From positions 1 through 26,635 of the IMG/VR virus record IMGVR_UViG_3300030451_005369: a stretch of DNA of 26,635 nt, one strand, 5' to 3'. The stretch is from a virus. The position numbers and the translations under genes were made by a program. The notes under the pieces were generated by a model. That model saw only the letters and a program-made list of their open reading frames with translations. It was not told where the DNA came from and made no database searches. Positions 16,909-24,988 of this stretch are shown piece after piece; the stretch's first letter is position 1; each line of letters begins with the position of its first letter.

Positions 16909-19900
16909 ATGCCACAAAAAACGAATTTAAATATAAGTCCATACTACGACGATTTTTCCAAGGATAATCAGTTCTATAGAGTTCTATTCAATCCGGGTAG
17001 ACCTGTACAGGCTCGTGAATTATCAACTTTACAGTCAATTTTACAAGATCAGATTGAAACTTTTGGTAGTCACATGTTTAAAGAGGGATCAATGGTTATC
17101 CCCGGAAACACGAGTTATGACTACGAATATTATTCATTAAAGTTAAATTCAGATCACTTAGGAACACCAGTATCATTATATGTTGAAAATTTAAAGGGTA
17201 AAATACTAAAAGGGGAAGATAGTGGCATAAAAATTAAAATTGATAATTATGCATTACCTGAAGACTCTACCGATATCACACATCTAACTTTATTCGTAAA
17301 ATATATTGATTCTGGTGATAATAATGAAGTTGCATTCATGACTGATGGTGAGAATTTAGTTATTGAAGAGTCATTTATATATGGAAATACTCAAATAACT
17401 GCTGGAGAAACAGTTGCATCTCTTATCGACCAAGACGCATCCAAAACAGGATCTGCTGTTTCAATAGGAGAAGGTGTATTCTTTATTCGTGGTCATTTTG
17501 TAAATGTATCTGCTGATAAGATCGTACTTGATCCATATTCTAACGTACCAAACTATAGAGTTGGTCTTTTTATTCAAGAGGAAATAGTTCAAGCAAAAGA
17601 TGATTCATCATTATTTGATAATGCTAGAGGATTTTCAAACTTTGCAGCACCCGGTGCTGATAGACTAAAAATTACTACCACTTTAACAAAAAAACCATTA
17701 ACTGACTTTAACGATAAGAATTTTGTAGAATTAATGCGTCTTGATGATGGGCAACTCAAGAAAAACGCAAAAAAAGCAGATTATTCTTTAATTAAGGATT
17801 ATTTTGCAAAAAGAACTTATGAAGAATCTGGAAATTATTCAGTTGGTAATTTTAAAGTTGATCTTGCAGAATGTTTGAATGATGGAGTATCAAATGAGGG
17901 TGTATTTTTAGAAAATGAAAAAACTGATCAAAGAAATACTCCCGAAGAACCTTTAATGTGTGTGAGAGTTTCTCCCGGAAAGGCATATGTAAGAGGTCAT
18001 GACATTGAAAAACCCGGCACATCAATTATTGATGTTGATAAACCAAGAGACAAGGCAGAATTTAAATCTGCAAAGGTTAATTTTGCATTAGGAACATTAT
18101 TTAAATTGAACAATGTTCACGGTTCACCTGAAATAGGTTTGAATAATACTCTTGCAAATTCTATAATTTCTTTAAGATCTGATAGAAAATCTAGTGGTAA
18201 TAATCCAACTCCTGCAGGGGGTGAAATTGGTAGAGCAAGAACATACGCATTTGAACTCACTGATGGATCTTACTCAGGTCTAGCGACAAAATTTGATCTT
18301 TACTTATATGACATTCAATTATACACAAATTTGACATTTAATGTTGCATTATCCAATACTGAATTACCCGAAGCTAGTTTTATTGAGGGTTTAAGTAGTG
18401 GAGCAACAGCATTTTCAACTACTGCTGGTGGTGGTCAAGTTACAAAATCATTTGATTCAGTTGCAGGAACATTTATTGAGGGTGAACAAGTAAGAATAAA
18501 TGGTGATGATTCATTAACTAGATCAATTACAACTGTTGAAAAATTTGGTCTTGAAGACGTAAAATCAGTTCATCAAGAAGATACATTCATAAGTGGTGCT
18601 GATTTCTCTGGTGATTTGGTTTTACAACCAAAAGTAATAAAAGAATTAGGTCTTGGAGATGAAGTCAATATAAGTGGATCAAATGTATTAACATGTGCAG
18701 GTAAAACATTTAAATCTTTAAAAGCTGGTGATATCATTATTGTTAACTTAACCACAGATGCAGCACCACGATTTAATCGAATCAGTTCCATATCTTCTGA
18801 TTTAAAATCAATTACGTTATCTGGAGTAAACTCTGTATCAGGTGTTAATATTGGTACTGTATTAGCAAGTGCCTCACCCACAGGTATTCATGTTGCTCGT
18901 CCACAAATATTTTTAAATGATACTGGATTATATGCAACACTTCAGAAGAAAAATGTTTCTGATGTATCATTAGCACAATCCAAACTATTCATTAAATCAC
19001 AGGTAGAAAAAACTGCATCATCTAACACTTTAACTGTAAGTGTTTCGGATTTAACAGACGTAACAGGTGCATCTTTTGTACCATTTGACGCTGATCGTTA
19101 TAGTATTTCTAAAAAAACAACATCTGATACTACTCACCAAACATTAGATTCAAGTCAGGCAGTTTTAAGTGCTAATAATCAATCAATCACATTTAATAAT
19201 ATTGCAAATGGTGCAAAAGTTGTTAATGTGACTCTTGAAAAGGACATTATTTCACAAAAAACTAAGAATGTCTCAAGAAGCAATTCAATTGGTATCACTA
19301 GCACTAGTGCAGGAATAGCAACTCATGGACTATTAACTACATCATCATATGGATTAAGAGTTCAGGATAAAGAAATATCTTTAAATACACCAGATGTTTT
19401 TAATGTTGTTGGTGTATTTGAATCAGTCAATTCAGCAGATCCAGTATTAGATAAATTAGTTTTTGTGAGTGGACTAGCATTGAATACAACCACAGTCTTA
19501 GGAGAAAAGATAAAAGGTTCACAAAGTGGTGCAGTTGCTATTTTAGCAGGACAAACAAGTGCTACAACTCTTGAAATTGTACGATTAACTCAATCAGAAT
19601 TTATTATTGGTGAATCGATAACATTTGAAGAATCAAGTATCACTACAAATTTACAAGGTACTATTGCAGGATTATTTAAAGACGTAACATCGAATTATAT
19701 ACTTGATGATGGTCAGAGAGATGAATATGCTGATTACTCTCGAATTGTTAGAAAAGATGGTGCAACAATTCCATCCAGAAGAATAAGAGTTATTTTTGAT
19801 AAATTTACAGTTCCAACAAATGATACAGGTGATGTATTTGCAGTAGGATCATATCCCGCAAATAATTTTAAAGATGTTCCGCTACTCAAAAATGGATTAA

Positions 19901-22900
19901 GGGCAAGTGATACATTAGATTTTAGACCAAGAGTTGCTGATTATACTCCCACTGGAAGCGGTTCACCTTTTGCTTTTGGATCAAGAGTATTCAGTGATTC
20001 AGGCACTAATCCAACTTTGGTTCCTGCACCTAATGAAGCATCAACTTTAGATTTTAAATTTTATCTTCCAAGAATTGATAAGTTAATATTAGATGCAAGC
20101 GATAATTCTGGAGATGCTTATACTAACGGTGATTTTCAAATAATTAAAGGTGTTTCATCAGAAAATCCTGTAGTCCCTGCCGATATTGATACTGCGATGA
20201 CGATTGCAACAATTGCAGTGCCTCCATATCTTTATGATGTTAAAGATGCTGTAATTACAGTTGTTGATAATCGTCGTTATACGATGAGAGACATTGGAAA
20301 ATTAGAGGACAGAATTGAAAATCTTGAAGAACTAACATCACTTTCATTACTTGAATTGGATACAAAAACACTACAAGTACAAGATGCTGATGGATTATCA
20401 AGATTTAAAACTGGATTTTTTGTAGATGATTTTAAAAATACTAATTTATTAGATCGTGCAAATCCAGATTGTAAGTGTGATGTGATCGCAAGTGCTCAAA
20501 ATTTAGTCACGCCAACTGATTTTTATTCAATAAAACCACAATTAGCACTTGATAACTCATTAAATCCAGAAACTGCAGATTTTTCAGATAATTTAGCACT
20601 TCTTGATTCTGGTGTGAGAAAAACTGGGGACTTTATTACTCTTGATTATGATGATGTTGTTTTATTAAATCAACCACTAGCTTCAAGAATTGAAAATGTT
20701 AACCCTTTTAACATGGTTTCATTTACAGGTAATATAGTTTTAAATCCTAGCGCAGATTCTTGGACAAGAAATATTATCTTAGATGATGGCACAAGAACAG
20801 TTTTAGGTGATACTGAAGAGACGTTTACAAACGATCGTATTGTAAGTAGTGAACCTGATACACATATAAGATCCCGTAACGTAGCATTTGACGCAAGTAG
20901 TGTTAAACCATTAACAAGATTTTATGCATTCTTTGATAGTCAGTCTGGAATTGATATTATTCCAAAATTAATTGAAGTATCAATGGATTCTGGTTCCTTC
21001 GATGTTAATGAAACAGTTGAAGGTTTCGCTGGATCAACTAGGGTATTTGCAGCAAGAACATGTGCTCCAAATCATAAAACTGGAAGCATAAGTAACCCAA
21101 CAACAGTCTATACAATTAATCCATACAATTCAGGATTGACTTTACCAAGTTTGTATTCTGCATCTTCTACAGTTTTGAACATTGATATAGCGTCTCTTGT
21201 TGAAGAGGCACAAGGTAGATTTTTTGGATACATTGAAACTGGAATTAAATTAGTCGGAGCAACAAGTGGAGCCACTGCAACAGTCTCAAATATTAGATTA
21301 ATATCTGATTCTGTTGGTGATTTGACAGGATCATTCTTCTTCCGTGATCCTTTTGGTTCTCCAGTCCCACAGTTAAGATTCCAAAATGGTACAAAAACAT
21401 TTAAGTTGACATCAAGTTCAACAAATGGAAGACCATTATTAGGAGATCCAGCTATTAGTTCTGTAGAAACAACATATCGTACAAGTGGAGTTGTTGATAC
21501 ATTTAGACAATCTACAGTGGTCGTTCGTATTCCACCACCACCTCCACAACCAGTTGTTTTTAATATCACAAATGAGTTTATAACAAATGAAATTACTAAC
21601 GTAACTAATGTCACTGAAGTAACAAACGTTACTAATGTAACTAATAATGTTACTAATGTAACTAATGTTACTCAAGTAGTACAACCTCGTCGAAGAAGAA
21701 GGAGAAGATTCTTTGATCCTCTTGCACAATCATTTACTGTTGATGAGAGTGGTGCATTTCTTACTGCAGTTGATATTTTCTTAAGAAAAAAAGATGTAAA
21801 AGAAAAACTCACAGTTGAAATAAGAACAATGGAGTTGGGTGTTCCAACAATGATCCTTGTTCAAGATTACGCACAAGTTGTTTTAGAACCATCTCAGATT
21901 AATGTTTCCGAGGATGCCTCTGTAGCAACTAGAGTTACATTCCCATCTCCAATATATCTACCATCAGGAGAAGAGTACGCTCTCGTCCTTCTAGCTCCCT
22001 CTAGTAACAACTATGAAGCATGGATTGGTCGTATGGGTGAACCTACTATTGAAACACAAAGTTTACCTGATGCAGAAAGCGTCATAATCTCAAAACAATA
22101 TATTGGAGGAAGTTTATTTAAGTCACAGAATGGATCGATTTGGACTGCAAGTCAGTTTGAAGATCTTAAGTGTATTTTATATAAAGCAGACTTCTCTAAA
22201 TCAAGAGATGCAGAAGTAATTTTATATAATCCAGAATTGAATTATGAAAGTAGTTTGATTCCAACTCTCAAAAATAATGCAATCAGAACTTTACCAAGAA
22301 AAATGAAGGTGAAGATTGATACAGGTGCAACAGCATCTGAGATTGCAGTTGGTAAAAGAATTGGTGCTGGTGTTGCTGGTGTTGCAAATACTACACCAAA
22401 TGGAATCGTTGAGAGACTTGGTGGAGTGGTTTCTGGTGAATCACTTGAGGCAGGTGGAACTGGATATAAAGCAAGTCTTTCTGGCCAAACTGTAAGCACA
22501 TTTAATGTTACTGGTGGTGGAACAGGATTGACATTAGATGTAAATTCAGGATCAGATGGAGTTATAACAGGTGCTGCGATTAACGCTGCTGGATCTGGTT
22601 ATTCTGTTGGTGATTTAGTTGGTATTGTAACGTCTACTCTTGGTGCTGGACAACAATCTGGATCTGGAGCATTATTCTCAATTGATTCAATTTCTGCAAC
22701 AGACACTTTATATCTTACAGATGTTCAGGGTCAGACATTCTCAAACAATGCTGCGTTATTACATTTTGATGGCACTAATTTTGTTGCTCTTACTGGTAAT
22801 AAACAAGTAGATGGAACTGTAAATACTCCAATTGATGCACTTCATGCTGGAAATGTAATTGAGGTTTCTCATTACAATCATGGTATGCATGCTGGAAATA

Positions 22901-24198
22901 ATAAGTTAGAAATTTCAAATATTAAACCTGATACACAACCTGTTATATTAAATGCAGCTGTTGGATTATCCACAAGTATATTACTGCTTGATGATCCTGC
23001 AAGTGGTGCAAATGCAACATTACCATTTGCTGAGTTTGAAGGAAAACCTGTTACAGCGGGATTTGTCAAGGTTAACAATGAAATTATGAAATATACAACA
23101 GTTGATTCTAATAATGAATCATTGTATATTTCTGAGAGAGGAATTAGTGGAACAGCAATTCGTGAACACGCAAAGGGAAGTTTAGTTTATAAGTATGAAT
23201 TTAATGGATTCTCATTAACCGGTATTAATACTGATCATCAATTACCAACAACAACACTTCTTAGAACAAAGAGTGACATAGATAAGTACTATATCGAAGT
23301 TCCAAGAAGCACTGGTAGAAAAACTGGTGATAACATGATGAATTTCTTTAATGATTCATTCGGTGGAGGAAATGAAATATTTGTATCACAAAATATTCAA
23401 TATAATCAAATATATCCATTGATTAATCACATTGCACCCGGACAAACAGCTTTATCTGCTCGTACAAGAACAGTCAGTGGTACAAGTGCTGGTGGTAATG
23501 AGGAATCATTCCTTGATCAAGGATTTGAAGATGTTAAATTGAATGCGATAAAAACATTAAGTTCACCAAGATTAGTTGCATCACCAATAAATGAAACAGC
23601 AAGATTGAATGATCTACCATTAAATAGATCCAATACAATAGCAATAAGATTGTTATCTGGCGATTCAAATCTATCGCCAGTGATTGATATGATGAATGCT
23701 ACAATCATCTATATAAGAAATCGTTTAAATAAACCAATAGATGATTACGCTTTAGATTCAAGAGTTAAATTAAACTCGAATGATCCACACGCTGGAGTTT
23801 ATATATCTAATCGTGTTGATTTGAAACAACCTGCAACATCACTTCAGGTTTTAATTAGTGCTCAAAAAACTGAATCTGCTGATTTCAGAGTGCTATACAA
23901 ATTATTCAATTCTGAGATTCCAGATGGAGAACAATCATATGAATTGTTCCCCGGATTTGATAATTTACTTGATACTGATGGTGATGGATTTGGTGATGAA
24001 GTAATCAATGCTGCTAAAAATAGTGGTAGACCAGATGCAAAGGTTGGATCAAGTACAGATGGTGAATTTTTAGAGTATCAGTTTAGTGCTGATAATCTTT
24101 CAGAATTTACTGGATTTGTAATTAAAGTGGTGTTTAGTGGCACAAATGAAGCAGAGGCACCAAGATTAAGTGATCTACGAGCGATTGCATTAGCATGA
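16909..24198 (+). CDS. DUF4815-type virion structural protein (baseplate periphery, gp9/gp10 position)
   Basis: The 2429-residue protein begins with the DUF4815 signature of phage structural proteins: NISPYYDDF, VLFNPGRPVQARELSTLQ (25-42) and MVIPGNTSYDY. Later landmarks are DFRPRV (1004-1009), RYTMRDIGKLEDRIENLEE (about 1123-1141, a helical coiled-coil-like stretch) and DCKCD near 1190. Then come five prolines (1542-1546), an Asn-Val-Thr tract (1552-1590), seven arginines (1594-1600), and FFDPLAQSF (1601-1609) opening a beta domain. G-x-G-Y repeats have Tyr1853 and Tyr1898, an RGISGT module is near 2077-2082, and a D-x-D-x-D-G calcium-type loop is at 2355-2364. The gene starts four bases after gp8, without its own promoter, and ends in an ATGA overlap. 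The family is well established as virion protein. Equivalence to T4 gp9 or gp10 is only by position. Confidence 0.85.
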   Translation: MPQKTNLNISPYYDDFSKDNQFYRVLFNPGRPVQARELSTLQSILQDQIETFGSHMFKEGSMVIPGNTSYDYEYYSLKLNSDHLGTPVSLYVENLKGKILKGEDSGIKIKIDNYALPEDSTDITHLTLFVKYIDSGDNNEVAFMTDGENLVIEESFIYGNTQITAGETVASLIDQDASKTGSAVSIGEGVFFIRGHFVNVSADKIVLDPYSNVPNYRVGLFIQEEIVQAKDDSSLFDNARGFSNFAAPGADRLKITTTLTKKPLTDFNDKNFVELMRLDDGQLKKNAKKADYSLIKDYFAKRTYEESGNYSVGNFKVDLAECLNDGVSNEGVFLENEKTDQRNTPEEPLMCVRVSPGKAYVRGHDIEKPGTSIIDVDKPRDKAEFKSAKVNFALGTLFKLNNVHGSPEIGLNNTLANSIISLRSDRKSSGNNPTPAGGEIGRARTYAFELTDGSYSGLATKFDLYLYDIQLYTNLTFNVALSNTELPEASFIEGLSSGATAFSTTAGGGQVTKSFDSVAGTFIEGEQVRINGDDSLTRSITTVEKFGLEDVKSVHQEDTFISGADFSGDLVLQPKVIKELGLGDEVNISGSNVLTCAGKTFKSLKAGDIIIVNLTTDAAPRFNRISSISSDLKSITLSGVNSVSGVNIGTVLASASPTGIHVARPQIFLNDTGLYATLQKKNVSDVSLAQSKLFIKSQVEKTASSNTLTVSVSDLTDVTGASFVPFDADRYSISKKTTSDTTHQTLDSSQAVLSANNQSITFNNIANGAKVVNVTLEKDIISQKTKNVSRSNSIGITSTSAGIATHGLLTTSSYGLRVQDKEISLNTPDVFNVVGVFESVNSADPVLDKLVFVSGLALNTTTVLGEKIKGSQSGAVAILAGQTSATTLEIVRLTQSEFIIGESITFEESSITTNLQGTIAGLFKDVTSNYILDDGQRDEYADYSRIVRKDGATIPSRRIRVIFDKFTVPTNDTGDVFAVGSYPANNFKDVPLLKNGLRASDTLDFRPRVADYTPTGSGSPFAFGSRVFSDSGTNPTLVPAPNEASTLDFKFYLPRIDKLILDASDNSGDAYTNGDFQIIKGVSSENPVVPADIDTAMTIATIAVPPYLYDVKDAVITVVDNRRYTMRDIGKLEDRIENLEELTSLSLLELDTKTLQVQDADGLSRFKTGFFVDDFKNTNLLDRANPDCKCDVIASAQNLVTPTDFYSIKPQLALDNSLNPETADFSDNLALLDSGVRKTGDFITLDYDDVVLLNQPLASRIENVNPFNMVSFTGNIVLNPSADSWTRNIILDDGTRTVLGDTEETFTNDRIVSSEPDTHIRSRNVAFDASSVKPLTRFYAFFDSQSGIDIIPKLIEVSMDSGSFDVNETVEGFAGSTRVFAARTCAPNHKTGSISNPTTVYTINPYNSGLTLPSLYSASSTVLNIDIASLVEEAQGRFFGYIETGIKLVGATSGATATVSNIRLISDSVGDLTGSFFFRDPFGSPVPQLRFQNGTKTFKLTSSSTNGRPLLGDPAISSVETTYRTSGVVDTFRQSTVVVRIPPPPPQPVVFNITNEFITNEITNVTNVTEVTNVTNVTNNVTNVTNVTQVVQPRRRRRRRFFDPLAQSFTVDESGAFLTAVDIFLRKKDVKEKLTVEIRTMELGVPTMILVQDYAQVVLEPSQINVSEDASVATRVTFPSPIYLPSGEEYALVLLAPSSNNYEAWIGRMGEPTIETQSLPDAESVIISKQYIGGSLFKSQNGSIWTASQFEDLKCILYKADFSKSRDAEVILYNPELNYESSLIPTLKNNAIRTLPRKMKVKIDTGATASEIAVGKRIGAGVAGVANTTPNGIVERLGGVVSGESLEAGGTGYKASLSGQTVSTFNVTGGGTGLTLDVNSGSDGVITGAAINAAGSGYSVGDLVGIVTSTLGAGQQSGSGALFSIDSISATDTLYLTDVQGQTFSNNAALLHFDGTNFVALTGNKQVDGTVNTPIDALHAGNVIEVSHYNHGMHAGNNKLEISNIKPDTQPVILNAAVGLSTSILLLDDPASGANATLPFAEFEGKPVTAGFVKVNNEIMKYTTVDSNNESLYISERGISGTAIREHAKGSLVYKYEFNGFSLTGINTDHQLPTTTLLRTKSDIDKYYIEVPRSTGRKTGDNMMNFFNDSFGGGNEIFVSQNIQYNQIYPLINHIAPGQTALSARTRTVSGTSAGGNEESFLDQGFEDVKLNAIKTLSSPRLVASPINETARLNDLPLNRSNTIAIRLLSGDSNLSPVIDMMNATIIYIRNRLNKPIDDYALDSRVKLNSNDPHAGVYISNRVDLKQPATSLQVLISAQKTESADFRVLYKLFNSEIPDGEQSYELFPGFDNLLDTDGDGFGDEVINAAKNSGRPDAKVGSSTDGEFLEYQFSADNLSEFTGFVIKVVFSGTNEAEAPRLSDLRAIALA
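21562..21687 (+). repeat. Asn-Val-Thr codon-triplet tract between a proline run and an arginine run
   Basis: AAT/AAC-GTT/GTA-ACT/ACA codons repeat about ten times (residues 1552-1590), with one extra Asn that shifts the three-residue register once. It is flanked by five prolines (21532-21546) and seven consecutive arginines (21688-21708). Codons for the same residue vary along the tract, which argues against a very recent slippage expansion and for selection on the protein. Its position just before the FFDPLAQSF domain suggests a rigid stalk or hinge. Confidence 0.85.
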
Positions 24199-24395
24199 TA
24201 CGAGTAGAAGGACACAAACATCTTTATCGTGATGAAAAATCAGGAGCAATCATAAATTGCGATACTTCTGGATACATGCGATATAAAAAGATGAGAAACA
24301 AAAAATTAACTGAGAAATCGGAAATAGATGCTCTCAAATCTGAGATAGATACTCTCAAGGGACTTCTGAACGAACTAATTATAAATAAACTATAG
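24195..24395 (+). CDS. Small conserved phage protein with C-terminal coiled coil
   Basis: The 66-residue product starts in the last codon of the DUF4815-type gene (ATGA overlap). Residues 1-30 (GHKHLYRDEKSGAIINCD) resemble a small protein common in T4-like cyanophages at this place. Residues about 38-66 form a charged helix with regularly spaced Leu/Ile (SEIDALKSEIDTLKGLL), a likely coiled coil. This type of small protein is found in several cyanophage genomes with no assigned function. It could be a structural cofactor or an assembly helper. The third late promoter overlaps its last codons. Confidence 0.8.
   Translation: MIRVEGHKHLYRDEKSGAIINCDTSGYMRYKKMRNKKLTEKSEIDALKSEIDTLKGLLNELIINKL
24380..24387 (+). 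promoter_or_regulatory. T4-type late promoter for the tail-fibre operon
   Basis: A third exact TATAAATA overlaps the final codons of the 66-residue gene, 30 bases before the ATG at 24418. It would start transcription of the 113-residue gene, the 75-residue gene and the tail fibre. Confidence 0.75.
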
Positions 24396-24417
24396 ATCAT
24401 ACTATATCATTGCATAA

Positions 24418-24759
24418 ATGGCAGTATATGTTAGTAATCTTGTAATCAACACAGGTGCTACTTTCACACAAACATTTTCTTTAGAAAATATCACATCTAA
24501 CTCAGCATTAGACCTTAGTGGGTTTACTGCAATGTCTCAGATGAGAAAACATGCAGGAAGTACAGGTATCGCTGCGACTTTTACAGCATCAATTCAAAAT
24601 GCTGAAAATGGTCAGGTGCAAGTTGGTTTGTCAAGTGTTACCACTGCTACTTTAAAACCCGGAAGGTATGTTTACGACGTAATCGTTTCCGATAGTGTAG
24701 GTGAAGTAACGAGAGTTGTTGAAGGATCTGTTTTAGTAAGACAAGGAGTGACCCGTTAA
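24418..24759 (+). CDS. Small virion structural protein, beta-sandwich type
   Basis: The 113-residue product is almost all predicted beta strand: MAVYVSNLVINTGATF, LSGFTAMSQMRKH, then LKPGRYVYDVIVSD (79-92) and a C-terminal VVEGSVLVRQGVTR. This layout resembles the small domain found at the start of some phage baseplate upper proteins and in adapter proteins next to tail fibres (a 'G-R-Y-x-Y-D-V ... G-x-V' pattern ending in VTR). It is the first gene after the third late promoter and overlaps the next start by one base (TAATG). An adapter between baseplate and fibre is a reasonable inference, and the exact role is not known. No Shine-Dalgarno run precedes the ATG. Confidence 0.75.
   Translation: MAVYVSNLVINTGATFTQTFSLENITSNSALDLSGFTAMSQMRKHAGSTGIAATFTASIQNAENGQVQVGLSSVTTATLKPGRYVYDVIVSDSVGEVTRVVEGSVLVRQGVTR
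24743..24748 (+). promoter_or_regulatory. Strong ribosome binding site for the 75-residue gene
   Basis: AAGGAG lies 10 bases before the ATG at 24759, inside the end of the preceding gene. It is one of the clearest Shine-Dalgarno sequences in the window and fixes the start at the TAATG overlap. Confidence 0.65.
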
Positions 24760-24986
24760 TGGCAAACATTAGAGTTCGTGTAGGACAACAAAATGCAACC
24801 AAAGTGGTATCCTCATTAGCAGGAAACGTCAGTGGATCTCTTGCAGGTTTGAGTGATACGGAAGTCAACAACCCACAAAATGGAATGGTTTTAGTTTTCA
24901 ATTCAGCAACACAAAAATTTGAAGCAACTTTAACATTAACACCCGGATCGACACAAAATTTGGATATCAATGGAGGTAACTTTTAG
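24759..24986 (+). CDS. Short tail-fibre-associated protein
   Basis: The 75-residue product contains LAGLSDTEVNNPQNGMVLVF followed by NSATQKFEA. This is the short 'L-x-D-x-x-V...P-x-x-G-x-x-L-x-[YF]' motif seen in many phage fibre and fibre-linked proteins, and it ends NLDINGGNF. It has a strong Shine-Dalgarno sequence and sits two bases upstream of the fibre gene start. It is probably a small structural partner of the fibre. I recognise the motif but cannot give a specific function. Confidence 0.75.
   Translation: MANIRVRVGQQNATKVVSSLAGNVSGSLAGLSDTEVNNPQNGMVLVFNSATQKFEATLTLTPGSTQNLDINGGNF
24972..24977 (+). promoter_or_regulatory. Ribosome binding site for the tail-fibre gene
   Basis: GGAGGT lies 11 bases before the ATG at 24989 and is a near-perfect anti-16S match. 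It supports that start although the gene follows the previous stop by only two bases. Confidence 0.65.
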
Positions 24987-24988
24987 AA

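Noticed and set aside
21108-21614. 168-codon minus-strand open frame opposite the DUF4815-type gene
   Set aside because: It lies wholly within a strongly conserved plus-strand gene, has no promoter or Shine-Dalgarno sequence, and its composition mirrors the sense codons. The same holds for the other minus-strand frames in the window.
21562-21687. Asn-Val-Thr tract as N-glycosylation sites, or Arg7 as a nuclear localisation signal
   Set aside because: Both readings belong to eukaryotic proteins. In a phage virion protein a structural stalk or charged clamp is more likely.
21562-21687. CRISPR-like or tandem DNA repeat array
   Set aside because: The repetition is a three-codon protein pattern with variable codons inside a coding region. 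There are no spacers and no regular repeat unit of CRISPR length.
24199-24417. Rho-independent terminator or tRNA between the DUF4815-type gene and the fibre operon
   Set aside because: The stretch is coding up to 24395 and the remaining 22 bases form no stem followed by a T run. No tRNA cloverleaf was seen anywhere in the window.
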